A stretch of DNA of 56,989 bases from Lactiplantibacillus garii (GTDB lineage Bacteria; Bacillota; Bacilli; Lactobacillales; Lactobacillaceae). This document shows, one piece after another, positions 25,443 through 33,878 of this stretch. Location of the stretch: positions 1-56,989 of the forward strand of contig NZ_QWZQ01000020.1 of assembly GCF_003885105.1 (NCBI RefSeq), given 5' to 3'. A program made the position numbers and the translations under genes. Under the pieces are notes generated by a model. The model was not told the DNA's origin. It worked only from the letters and a program-made list of their open reading frames with translations, and did no database searches. Numbering within the stretch: the first letter of the stretch is position 1; every line of letters starts with the position of its first letter.

Positions 25443-27185
25443 ATGCGTAAACGAAACTGGCTCATCGCGCTTGTCGTGGTGGTGTTGATCGCGGTTGGGG
25501 GCTTTTTTGGCTACCAGCGTTACGGTCAATCAACCACTTCGACGACGACCACGAGCAGCAAGGTGCGCTCGGACAGTGCCGTCAAAAAGGATATCAATAC
25601 CCGGTTAGTGAAGACCGAGGTTAAAGCCCAGTCGAGTACGACGGCGGCTTTGAAAAAGACGGCTAAGAGTAGCAGTTACACCGTTAATAACATGTATACC
25701 AAGGTGAACCCGTACGGAACTTCACCGTTGTCCGCGAAGGTGATCTTTAAGACCAGTTCCGCGGCGAAGGTCAGTTACACGGTGGTCGGCAAGAGTAGTA
25801 AGACTTCGATCTCGAATAGTGTTAATAAGTACACGACTAGTCACAATTTGACCGTGCTGGGCTTATACGCCGGTTACAACAACACGGTTAAAATTAAGGT
25901 GACCTATAAGAGTGGCAAGGTCGTTAATAAAACGATCCATTTAAAGACGGCCAAGTTACCGACGTCGCTCAGCAGTATCAAAATCAACGTGAAGACGGCT
26001 AACAAGAAAAAGATGGTCGTGGGGACCGGGAACGCCAAGCTGACCTTCATGGTGCGGACAACGATCTCCGGTAAAAACCAGTCTAAGAACTTTACCTTTG
26101 GGCTGGACGCCGACGGGAACATCCGCTGGTACACGACCAAACCGACGTCGCACATTTTTAAACAGTTAAATAACGGGCATTTGTTGATCTGGACCAAGTC
26201 CAACAGTAGTAATTCCTACTTCGACGAGTTGGTTGAAATGGATTACACTGGTAAAGTTTATAAAACTTATAAGTTCAACCATAAAGCCTGGGGCAAGGCC
26301 AAGGGTTCTAAAAAGCAGAACCATAACCAAGTCCACCACGACGTGACCGAATTGCCAAACGGTGACCTGATTGCCACCGTTTCGGACGGCGGTCGGACCT
26401 ACGTCGAGGATACGATGATCGTGATCTCCCACAAGACCGGGAAAATTACCAAGGTCATTAACATGAAGAACATCCTGCCTTCGAAATTTTATACTAAGTA
26501 CAACGCCACCAGTTCCAATAAATACATGGGCAAGAAGGACTGGTTCCACCAGAATTCGGTCTACTATGATAAGACCGATAAGAGTTTGATTATTTCCAGC
26601 CGGAACCAGAACCTGGTCATGAAGATCGATTACAAGACCGAAAAGATCAAGTGGATCCTCTCCAGCAAACCGACCTCGGCTTGGCCGAAGTCTTACCGCA
26701 AGTACCTGCTAAAGGCCAGCGGCAAGATCTCCTGGCCGGGCGGGCAACACGCCGCCATCGTCGACCCGACGACGCTGGGTAAATCCGGTTCGCTGAACCT
26801 GCTGATCTTTAATAACAACGTGGCGGTCGGGACGACTAAGAAGTCACTGGAAGCCTCGTCTGGTAAGTATTCGGAAGGTGTGGAATACCACATTAACGAA
26901 AAGACCAAGACAATCTCGCAGGTCGGCAGTTACGGTAAATCGTTAGGTAAGAGCAACTTTGCCAACATTATTGGTTCGAACCGCTATTTGAGCAAAACCA
27001 ACCGCTTGATCGACTTCGGTTGGCTCAACAACGGTAAGTCGGCCAACATTATCGAGTATGATACCAAGACCAAGAAACAGGTTTACAACGTCGAATTATC
27101 GAACTTAGGCAGTGGCGGCTACGTCTACCGCGCCGAACGCTTCTCGTTGTACCCGACGAAGCATAGTTACGGGATCAATGAATAG
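25443..27185 (+). CDS. Membrane-anchored aryl-sulfate sulfotransferase (ASST family)
   Basis: The 580-residue protein has an N-terminal membrane anchor or signal (WLIALVVVVLIAVGGFFGYQ), a Ser/Thr/Lys-rich stretch (about 30-75), an Ig-like segment, and from about 190 a beta-propeller of ASST type. Family motifs are NHNQVHHDVTELPNGDLIAT (about 294-313), DWFHQNSVYYD (about 366), SSRNQNLVMKID and GGQHAAIVD (about 433), with conserved histidines where ASST enzymes carry their catalytic His. Such enzymes move sulfuryl groups between phenolic compounds without PAPS. RBS AAGGGGTG favours ATG 25443 over 25422. It acts outside the membrane and ends the operon. Confidence 0.83.
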   Translation: MRKRNWLIALVVVVLIAVGGFFGYQRYGQSTTSTTTTSSKVRSDSAVKKDINTRLVKTEVKAQSSTTAALKKTAKSSSYTVNNMYTKVNPYGTSPLSAKVIFKTSSAAKVSYTVVGKSSKTSISNSVNKYTTSHNLTVLGLYAGYNNTVKIKVTYKSGKVVNKTIHLKTAKLPTSLSSIKINVKTANKKKMVVGTGNAKLTFMVRTTISGKNQSKNFTFGLDADGNIRWYTTKPTSHIFKQLNNGHLLIWTKSNSSNSYFDELVEMDYTGKVYKTYKFNHKAWGKAKGSKKQNHNQVHHDVTELPNGDLIATVSDGGRTYVEDTMIVISHKTGKITKVINMKNILPSKFYTKYNATSSNKYMGKKDWFHQNSVYYDKTDKSLIISSRNQNLVMKIDYKTEKIKWILSSKPTSAWPKSYRKYLLKASGKISWPGGQHAAIVDPTTLGKSGSLNLLIFNNNVAVGTTKKSLEASSGKYSEGVEYHINEKTKTISQVGSYGKSLGKSNFANIIGSNRYLSKTNRLIDFGWLNNGKSANIIEYDTKTKKQVYNVELSNLGSGGYVYRAERFSLYPTKHSYGINE

Positions 27186-27271
27186 GGACCACATACCTTA
27201 TTAAATTTGATGGTTTAAACCAACCGTGGTAAAAAAATTGAATGAAGACTGGGATAAAACTCTCGGCCAGT

Positions 27272-27328
27272 AAAAAAGAATGGTCACAAAAAATTGTTTT
27301 TTAGATTTTTTGTGACCATTCTTTTTAA
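27272..27328 (+). terminator. Terminator of the sulfonation operon
   Basis: AAAAAGAATGGTCACAAAAAA pairs with its complement ending TGTGACCATTCTTTTT. The stem is long and perfect with a T tract, about 90 nt after the last stop. Confidence 0.85.
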
Positions 27329-27763
27329 TCTGTTAAAGTTTTCAAAATGCCCAACTGTACGTATAAGAACAAAAAAACCGTGTTAATTACGACCAAGTGA
27401 CGATTATTTGCTAAACGTAAAATGATAGCCGTTCGATTACTGGCCGTTAATAATCTTTTATTAATCGATAAAAAGAATTCTGGTTATTTATGCGCTTTAA
27501 AGCTTTGTGCCCGTATTAAAGGTAGATGCTAATTGATGAATCTAAGCACGTAGCTATTCCGTGAATGTTGTTTAATGATAAAATTATTTATGGCTGACGT
27601 GTGATATAATTTTCATGATTGAATAAGACAGCAGTTATTGATGTTTTCGTCTTAAATGTGATTTGCAAGAATCAAGACGCATTGTGGGGGGATATGTGTT
27701 TTAAATGAATGTTAAGACTACTGAATTTTTCAACTAACAGGGTTGGTATTCTAGGAGGAAATC
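27329..27763 (+). promoter_or_regulatory. AT-rich spacer with an extended -10 promoter
   Basis: No gene is visible. TGATATAAT at 27602-27610 is a near-ideal extended -10 box, which would give a leader of about 150 nt before the ATG at 27764. AGGAGGA at 27754-27760 is the ribosome site. The stretch is much more AT-rich than the operon before it. Confidence 0.6.
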
Positions 27764-28222
27764 ATGAAAAAATTAATTTCAAGCTTGTTATTACTGCTAG
27801 CATTAACTTGTGGACTAGCCGGCGCAACGACCGCTGATGCAGCAACTTGGCATCACGGTAGTTTTCCAAAAACCGTTCGCGGGTATTGGCACCAAACGAT
27901 TAAGAAAAATAAAACGACCGTGCAGTACCGTTATACCAAAAAGTACCAGGATGCTCAGTTATTGGGCAAAGTAAAGGGCAAGTGGGAACACGCGATGCTG
28001 AATAGGGTAAATACCTATAATGGTCCAGTTCGCTACAAAGTGACTGGGCATCATAAATATTATTTTGCAGCTACCAAAAAGCAAGTTAAAAATCGTTTCT
28101 TCACGGGGGCTGATCGGATGATTCTAACGAAAAAAGGTCATCGGTTGATCATGAAACTACACTATAAAGGTGCCCATAAATGGACTAAGCCCACAACGCT
28201 GCACGCTGGGAAAGTTAAGTAG
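27764..28222 (+). CDS. Secreted basic protein, function unknown
   Basis: The 152-residue product has a classical signal peptide (KKLISSLLLLLALTCGLAGA, cleavage probably after ATTADA, about residue 27). The mature part is small and strongly basic, rich in Lys, His, Tyr and Trp, beginning ATWHHGSFPKTVRGYWHQT. This resembles the short secreted proteins common in lactobacilli, but no enzyme motif is present. It stands alone between two terminators, downstream of a strong extended -10 promoter, and lies between the sulfonation operon and the SLC13 permease. Confidence 0.75.
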   Translation: MKKLISSLLLLLALTCGLAGATTADAATWHHGSFPKTVRGYWHQTIKKNKTTVQYRYTKKYQDAQLLGKVKGKWEHAMLNRVNTYNGPVRYKVTGHHKYYFAATKKQVKNRFFTGADRMILTKKGHRLIMKLHYKGAHKWTKPTTLHAGKVK

Positions 28223-28239
28223 AACTTAAATATTTAAAG

Positions 28240-28277
28240 GGAACCGGTGACTCAATTTAAGTTGAGCCACCGGTTTT
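28240..28277 (+). terminator. Terminator after the secreted protein gene
   Basis: AACCGGTGACTCAA pairs with TTGAGCCACCGGTT, followed by TTTT, 20 nt after the stop codon. Confidence 0.85.
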
Positions 28278-28323
28278 TTGCTGGACTGGTGGACGCAAAA
28301 GGGTCAACTTATAAGTATCAATA

Positions 28324-28464
28324 ATGGAATGGAACTTTGTTGGACTAACCGGCTTATCTTGGTTAGTGGGTGTTTGGATTAAAAAGTGGACCCAACAAGT
28401 CGTGGCGGTCATTTGGTTGTTGATGATGGTCGTGAAAAAAGCCAACCCTGATGCTTGCTGGTGA
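28324..28464 (+). CDS. Possible 46-residue single-pass membrane peptide
   Basis: The ATG frame reads MEWNFVGLTGLSWLVGVWIK then a Trp-rich hydrophobic run (VVAVIWLLMMVVKK) and stops at 28462. The hydrophobic helix flanked by Lys is protein-like, but there is no convincing ribosome site and no co-oriented partner. It could be a small membrane peptide, a relic or chance. Confidence 0.25.
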   Translation: MEWNFVGLTGLSWLVGVWIKKWTQQVVAVIWLLMMVVKKANPDACW

Positions 28465-28487
28465 CGCTTATTAAAACAAATAGCAGG

Positions 28488-28528
28488 TCAAAACGGACAC
28501 TCCGTTCAAGTGGTGTGCCCGTTTTTGA
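28488..28528 (+). terminator. Imperfect terminator-like hairpin
   Basis: AAAACGGACAC pairs with GTGTGCCCGTTTTT with a small internal bulge and a T tract. From here to 28765 I see no gene. A ribosome site (GGAGCGG, 28753-28759) precedes the next gene. Confidence 0.5.
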
Positions 28529-28765
28529 TCAATTGAGGCCTTTAAGTTTGTAGAGGCGGGATTTACCGGGTACAAAATCTTCAAAAAGTCACCACGAAAT
28601 TGTCGCGGTTTAACAAAGAACTTCATACCATGTCGGATTTATGTTCACATTGGAAGTTTACAATTATTGCCATGTTGAACGAAACCGACGCGGGCAAAAC
28701 GTCCGGTGGGATCGCTATTGGGGAGCACGTTTCAGCAAAAATCAACCAGATTGGAGCGGTGGACG

Positions 28766-30541
28766 ATGACCCTCGAAATTGCAATTGTTTTACTCACCTT
28801 ATTAGTTTCCTTCGTTTTAATGGCGATGGAAGTCACGACGCCCAACGCCGTCATTCTCTGCGCGCTGGCGTTTCTAATGTTTGTCGGTATTCTGTCACCC
28901 AGTGACGCTTTGGCCGGGTTTGCCAACGACGGGTTGGCCACGATCGCCTTAATGTACATCGTGGCTTACGCCATCGCCAAAAGTAACGTGATCACCCGCC
29001 TGTTTAACCGGGTGCTCGGTGCCGGTAACCATGAAAAAAAGTCACTGTTCCGCCTGCTTGCCAGCGTGAGCGTGATCTCACCGTTTATGAACAACACGCC
29101 AATCGTGTCGACGCTGACGCCGATGATCCAGCGCTGGTGTAAACAAAAGGGACTGGCGGTCTCCAAGTTTTTGATCCCGTTATCCTATGCCACGATTTTA
29201 AGCGGCCTGTTAACGGTGCTCGGGACGTCCACTAACCTGGTTGCCCAGGGGTTGTTGTCCAAGTACGACTTGAAAAAATTTGGCACCTTTGACCTGGCCA
29301 TCGTGGGGATTCCCATCACGATCGTCGGCCTGGTATACCTGCTGACGATTGGCTACCGCTTGTTGCCGACCTACCACGGCAGTTCGGTGGACGACGTGGT
29401 GGCCGCACCGAACGATTACCTGATTGAAATGTCGATTGGACCGGATTTTGAGCACCTTAACCAGACCGTGGTCGCCGCCAAACTGCGCAACCTGACCAGC
29501 TCGTTTTTAGTGGCCATCAACCGGCGCGGTGAGTCGATCATTCCGGTCACGGATGGCACGGTGCTGCGGCTTGGCGACCGGTTGTACTTCACCGGCGCGG
29601 TCGACAGTATTAACGATTTGATCCAAATTAAGGGGCTGATCCCCAGTACCGAAAAAATTAACATGGACGACGTCACCAACGAACACGCCCGCTTACTGGA
29701 AGTCACGATCCCCGACACGTCTAGTTTGGTCAACCAAACCGTTAAATCGGCGCGGTTCCGGAACGTGTTTGGCAGCGTGGTGGTGGCGATTCACCGCAAC
29801 ACCGTCAACTTAAAGGGCCAAATTGGCCGCATTAAGCTTAAGGGCGGTGATAACCTGGTCGTGATCACCACTAACGAAGCGGACGAAATGGATAACTTAA
29901 AGGACCTCCACGTGTTTAACGTGCAGGAAATGCAGCCCCGGCAGCACACGTACAAGGACTTTCTACCGATTGTCTTGTTAGTGGCGACCATCTTGTTGTC
30001 AACGCTGAACGTGTTTGACCTGTTTGTCGGCTTAGCGGCCAGCTGCGTGATCCTGTTTGTGACTAAGTGTGTTTCAGTCAGCGACATCGTCAAAGCCGTT
30101 GACATGAACGTGCTGTTCTTAGTCGCCAGCAGTTACGGCCTGGGACTCGCGATGTCCAACGTTGGCGCCGACAAGTTTATCGCCAAATCGTTAGTGGCGG
30201 TGGCCGGCAACGCGTCGCCGTTGATCTACATGTTCTTGATCTATTTTATTACCAACTTCCTAACGGCGATCCTGTCCAACGCGGCGGCGCTGTCACTGAT
30301 GTTTCCAATCGTCGTTTCGGCGGCGAAGTTAGAAGATTTGCCGGTGATGATGCTGGTGATGCTGATCACCATCGCGGCCACCGCCGATTTCTCGACGCCG
30401 ATTGGCTACCAAACCAACCTGATCGTTTACGGCCCGGGGCACTACAAGTTTACCGACTACTTCAAGGTCGGTATCCCGCTGAATTTGATCTGTATGGTGA
30501 TCTGCGTTTTCGTGACGTACTACTACTATATGGTGATTTAA
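28766..30541 (+). CDS. SLC13/DASS-type anion permease with two TrkA-C domains (candidate sulfate transporter)
   Basis: The 591-residue membrane protein starts MTLEIAIVLLTLLVSFVLMA and has two sets of helices (about 1-195 and 405-591). They flank a soluble middle with two TrkA-C (RCK_C) repeats (about 215-290 and 310-385, each with an R-F/L-G-D or K-G-G-D turn). NNTPIVSTLTPMIQRW and TSTNLVAQGLL match the membrane-hairpin motifs of the SLC13 family. This layout is typical of SAC1/SLT-like proteins, several of which carry sulfate. The in-frame upstream ATG at 28706 lacks a ribosome site. Position shortly after the sulfonation operon suggests sulfate supply. Confidence 0.82.
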   Translation: MTLEIAIVLLTLLVSFVLMAMEVTTPNAVILCALAFLMFVGILSPSDALAGFANDGLATIALMYIVAYAIAKSNVITRLFNRVLGAGNHEKKSLFRLLASVSVISPFMNNTPIVSTLTPMIQRWCKQKGLAVSKFLIPLSYATILSGLLTVLGTSTNLVAQGLLSKYDLKKFGTFDLAIVGIPITIVGLVYLLTIGYRLLPTYHGSSVDDVVAAPNDYLIEMSIGPDFEHLNQTVVAAKLRNLTSSFLVAINRRGESIIPVTDGTVLRLGDRLYFTGAVDSINDLIQIKGLIPSTEKINMDDVTNEHARLLEVTIPDTSSLVNQTVKSARFRNVFGSVVVAIHRNTVNLKGQIGRIKLKGGDNLVVITTNEADEMDNLKDLHVFNVQEMQPRQHTYKDFLPIVLLVATILLSTLNVFDLFVGLAASCVILFVTKCVSVSDIVKAVDMNVLFLVASSYGLGLAMSNVGADKFIAKSLVAVAGNASPLIYMFLIYFITNFLTAILSNAAALSLMFPIVVSAAKLEDLPVMMLVMLITIAATADFSTPIGYQTNLIVYGPGHYKFTDYFKVGIPLNLICMVICVFVTYYYYMVI

Positions 30542-30628
30542 CGGCGCCTACGTTGTGCCGTTGAGCTAAGAAGGGCCGGTTCACCGTGAAACGGGCACGC
30601 TGGATGTTCAAGAACTCGGAAAGGACGG

Positions 30629-30901
30629 GTGGCATTGCATTACTTTAAATTTGGTACGCCTAATCAATTCGTCCTCGTCGCGCATCACAACGCCTGGGTC
30701 GCACGCCGAACGTTGCTGGAACAGCACGGTGACCTTCCAGCTAATATTCCGTGTCAGGAGATTAGCCGGACAACGGCTTGGGCCATCTACCGGGACGTTT
30801 GGGCTCACGAGTTGGAAATGAGCAATTCTGAAGTTGACCGGATTGCCGGGATTACCTTTGACCACCCCGGTGTAATGGCCCACATCAGTTACGGTGACTG
30901 A
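30629..30901 (+). CDS. Small conserved-looking hypothetical protein
   Basis: The GTG start, after AAGGACGG, gives 90 residues beginning ALHYFKFGTPNQFVLVAHHN. It is soluble, His- and Trp-containing, with no signal peptide or recognisable motif. It lies 87 nt after the permease in the same direction and may share its transcript. A hairpin terminator follows at 30977. I do not recognise the family. Confidence 0.5.
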   Translation: MALHYFKFGTPNQFVLVAHHNAWVARRTLLEQHGDLPANIPCQEISRTTAWAIYRDVWAHELEMSNSEVDRIAGITFDHPGVMAHISYGD

Positions 30902-30976
30902 CGCATTAACATAGTAGCGAGTCGTTCTGTGTTCAGTTCGGTAACCGACCAATACTAGTCAATCTAAACTAATTAA

Positions 30977-31033
30977 AACTATCGCTCCCACACAGATTTT
31001 GTTCAAATGAACACGCGTGGGAGCGATAGTTTT
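30977..31033. terminator. Terminator between convergent genes
   Basis: AAACTATCGCTCCCAC pairs with GTGGGAGCGATAGTTTT, a perfect 16-bp stem with A/T tracts on both sides, so it can work in both directions. Confidence 0.87.
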
Positions 31034-31046
31034 ATGGTTGGCGGCC

Positions 31047-31838
31047 TTATTTTGCCGTTAAATACATCCGCCGCAAGGTTTGCTGTTTAGCACTGGTGAC
31101 GCCGAGGCGCCGCAAGAACTTCGTGGTCGAACCGTAGCGGTGGTTGATCTCCTGGTAAGCGGCGTTCAGGTCACCCGTCGTGACGCGCTTAAACGCTTGG
31201 TTGGGGTCGGCTGGGTCCTTGAAGGTCAGCCGGGACCCCTGTGCGAGGTTGACGTTGGAACGTAGATATTCCCGCACGATGGTTTGTTTAGAAACGCCCA
31301 GTGCCGTCAAAATCAGCATGGTGGCCACGCCGGTACGGTCTTTGCCGTAGGTGCAGTGGTACAGCAGCGCGCCGTTGTGGTTGGCTAACAGTTGTTTGAA
31401 CAGCGTGGCGTAACCCTGAACGGCGATCGGGGTGGCAACTAAGTCCTGGTAGTAACGTTTAGTGGTGACTGGCAACTGGTGGTCGGCCACCACGCTGTCC
31501 TGATAGTAGGTGACACCGGGCATTTCCACGTCCGGTGTAGTTTGGATCTCGTCGTGGGAGCGTAAATCGGCCACCTTGGTGACGTGAAAACGGTGCGTCA
31601 GGGTGCGGACGTCCGCCTTGGTCAAATGGGCCAGTTGATTACTGCGAATCAGCCGGTGCGAGCGGATTCGCTGACCGCTCGTCGTTTTGATCCCGCCGAG
31701 GTCCTGGGTGTTGCTGGCGCCCTTTAGGTTGATTCGCTGCCCGTAAGTTCCGCTGATCGGGTCGGCCTCCGCCGTACAGCCGCTGAGCAGGCCGACCGCT
31801 AATAAGATAATGGCAAGTGGTTTAAAAAGTCGTGACAT
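31047..31838 (-). CDS. Lipoprotein tyrosine/dual-specificity phosphatase
   Basis: The product is about 263 residues, with a lipoprotein signal (KPLAIILLAVGLLSGC, Cys near 22) and a PTP domain. LYHCTYGKDRTGVATMLI (about 160-177) contains the CX5R catalytic loop (HCTYGKDR) of the Y_phosphatase3/LipA-type enzymes. RSNQLAHLTKADVRTL and VADLRSHDEI are other family motifs. GGGGGAT supports ATG 31838 rather than 31847. The lipid anchor puts it on the outer face of the membrane, where phospho-tyrosine is unusual, so phosphoinositide or another phosphoester may be the substrate. Confidence 0.85.
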   Translation of the reverse strand: MSRLFKPLAIILLAVGLLSGCTAEADPISGTYGQRINLKGASNTQDLGGIKTTSGQRIRSHRLIRSNQLAHLTKADVRTLTHRFHVTKVADLRSHDEIQTTPDVEMPGVTYYQDSVVADHQLPVTTKRYYQDLVATPIAVQGYATLFKQLLANHNGALLYHCTYGKDRTGVATMLILTALGVSKQTIVREYLRSNVNLAQGSRLTFKDPADPNQAFKRVTTGDLNAAYQEINHRYGSTTKFLRRLGVTSAKQQTLRRMYLTAK

Positions 31839-32021
31839 AACGTCCATCCCCCATCATGGTTTGCCCCTAGTATACCGGTGTTGGTCGGGTATGCGGGGGC
31901 AAAACGGCTCCTTCGTGCGGTATGTTTATTTATTCAAAAGGCGTCAAAATCCGGGTGAAGGTGCGCAAAAGTCAGGACTTTGCACTTTTCGGGCAAATGA
32001 CTAGTATTCGGGCCCCAAAGT

Positions 32022-32030
32022 TGATATACT
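32022..32030 (+). promoter_or_regulatory. Extended -10 promoter of the MATE gene
   Basis: TGATATACT places TG one base before TATACT (32025-32030), 80 nt before the start codon. No clear -35 is needed for this class. Confidence 0.5.
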
Positions 32031-32109
32031 AGCAAAGTTTGCTTAGCAGTCCGGTCAGTCTGAAACCGGTTGCTTGGCTGCCAACTTAATAGATGAAAGG
32101 GGTGCGAAA

Positions 32110-33501
32110 ATGAACGATTTAACAAAGGGGAAACCGTTAAAACTAATTTTTTGGTTTACGATTCCGTTACTAATCGGAAACATTTTTCAGCAATTTTACA
32201 GTTTATCAGACACACTGATCGTTGGCCAGACGCTGGGCGTTAAAGCCTTAGCCGCCGTGGGCTCGACCGGGAGTGTTCAGTTCTTAATCATTGGCTTTGC
32301 ACAGGGGCTCACGGCCGGGTTATCGATCCTGACCGCGCAGTACTTTGGGGCTAAGGATTACAAGGGTGTCAGGCGCAGTTTTGCGATTAGTATCGTGGTC
32401 AGTCTGATCGTTGGCATCATCCTGACCATTATTTCGATGATCTTTGTCGACCACATTTTAGTTTTGATGCAAACGCCGAGTGATATCATGGCCGACGCCC
32501 GGACCTTCTTGCAGATCATGCTGGGCGGGATGCTGGCGCCAATTGCGTTTAACCTGTTATCGAACATTATTCGCGCCCTCGGGGACAGCCGGACGCCGTT
32601 GTGGTTTCTGATCGTCAGTTCGTTAATTAACATTGGGTTGGAACTGTTATTCATCCTCGGTTTTCACTGGGGCATCGCCGGGGCCGGCTGGGCAACCATC
32701 CTGGCCCAATTAATTGCAACCTTGATGTGCGTGGTCTACATCGTGGCGAAGGTGCCAATCTTACACATTGGTCGCCGCCACTTTAAGCTGGTCTGGTCCG
32801 AAGTGAAGGCCCATTTAAACGTTGGGCTGCCAATGGCCTTTCAAATGTCGATCATCGCGATTGGGACGATCGTGTTACAAGCGGCGTTAAATAGTTTGGG
32901 GACCAACTCGGTGGCCGCCACGACCGCCGCGCAGAAGATCGACCAAGTGGCTACCCAACCGTTAATGTCGTTCGGGGTCACGATGGCGACCTTCGCCGCT
33001 CAAAACTTCGGCGCGCACAAGTACGAACGGATCATCAAGGGGGTCAAACAGACCATGTGGTTATCCGGGAGTTTTAGCGTCGCCGCCGGGCTGATCGAAA
33101 TTATTTGGGGTAAGCAGTTAGTGGGGTTGTTCGTCGGTCACCAGGACATGGCCGTTTTAAACTTGTCGCAAACGTATTTTAACGTGATTGGGAGTACCTA
33201 CATCCTATTATCAATGCTGTTCATCATGCGTAACACGCTGCAAGGGCTCGGCCGCAGTGCCATCCCAACCTTAGCGGGGGCCGCCGAACTATTTATGCGG
33301 GTGTTTGCCGCGCTGATCTTAGTCCGGTTCTTCGCTTATCCGGGGGCCTGCAGCTCCGAACCGCTCGCGTGGCTCGGGTCCTGCGCAGTTTTGTTACCAG
33401 CCTACGTAAAGGCGGTCCGCGAACTCCGGTTACGCGCGCGTAATGAACGGGAACACCCTGAAAAAGTGGCACCCGCGTTAGAAAACGTCGTAAAAGAGTA
33501 A
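32110..33501 (+). CDS. MATE-family multidrug/metabolite exporter
   Basis: The 463-residue protein has twelve hydrophobic segments in two similar halves. KGKPLKLIFWFTIPLLIGNI opens the first, followed by QQFYSLSDTLIVGQTLG, the family's signature around helix 2. LGTNSVAATTAAQKIDQVAT is the equivalent in the second half. AAAGGGGTG upstream fixes ATG 32110 over 32074. It couples outward drug or metabolite movement to sodium or proton entry. The substrate cannot be read from sequence. Confidence 0.88.
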   Translation: MNDLTKGKPLKLIFWFTIPLLIGNIFQQFYSLSDTLIVGQTLGVKALAAVGSTGSVQFLIIGFAQGLTAGLSILTAQYFGAKDYKGVRRSFAISIVVSLIVGIILTIISMIFVDHILVLMQTPSDIMADARTFLQIMLGGMLAPIAFNLLSNIIRALGDSRTPLWFLIVSSLINIGLELLFILGFHWGIAGAGWATILAQLIATLMCVVYIVAKVPILHIGRRHFKLVWSEVKAHLNVGLPMAFQMSIIAIGTIVLQAALNSLGTNSVAATTAAQKIDQVATQPLMSFGVTMATFAAQNFGAHKYERIIKGVKQTMWLSGSFSVAAGLIEIIWGKQLVGLFVGHQDMAVLNLSQTYFNVIGSTYILLSMLFIMRNTLQGLGRSAIPTLAGAAELFMRVFAALILVRFFAYPGACSSEPLAWLGSCAVLLPAYVKAVRELRLRARNEREHPEKVAPALENVVKE

Positions 33502-33568
33502 TTTGGACTTGCGTGCTTTGACATTTTTTGATAATATTTGTTATCAATTTTAATTAAGGAGACAACAC

Positions 33569-33814
33569 ATGGCGGTAGAATTAAAAATTGGCGATTACGT
33601 CCAAGGTAAAAAATTTGCTTCACTGGAACACAATTTCAAGGGTGAGATCGAAAAGGTGTATGAAAATTCAGTTCTGATCTTGATCAAGGAATTCGATAAG
33701 TCCGATGAACCAATCGTGAACGAATACAATCACCGTGCGGTTGTTCGCAAAGGGGACGCCAAAATGATCAAGGCGGCACCGAAGCCGGTCAAAGTTCCAG
33801 AACCCGAAGCGTAA
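33569..33814 (+). CDS. DUF2187 (YkvS-like) small protein
   Basis: The 81-residue protein has an SH3-like opening (VELKIGDYVQGKKFASLEHN, FKGEIEKVYENSVLI), the DUF2187 pattern, and a Lys/Pro tail (PKPVKVPEPEA). AAGGAG precedes the ATG at good spacing. The family is widespread in lactobacilli and bacilli and its function is unknown. It stands alone before the tRNA genes. Confidence 0.8.
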   Translation: MAVELKIGDYVQGKKFASLEHNFKGEIEKVYENSVLILIKEFDKSDEPIVNEYNHRAVVRKGDAKMIKAAPKPVKVPEPEA

Positions 33815-33832
33815 AAAAATTTATAAATAACC

Positions 33833-33861
33833 ATGACAACGGAAAAAATGTATGCTATACT
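33833..33861 (+). promoter_or_regulatory. Promoter of the tRNA-Gly/tRNA-Asp unit
   Basis: ATGACA (33833-33838) and TATACT (33856-33861) are separated by 17 nt, close to the sigma-70/A consensus, 17 nt before the tRNA-Gly. Confidence 0.75.
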
Positions 33862-33878
33862 AATTTCTGTTGTCAAAT

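Noticed and set aside
28257-28445. Minus-strand 62-residue frame opposite the small Trp-rich peptide frame
   Set aside because: It overlaps a terminator, has no ribosome site and its composition is not protein-like.
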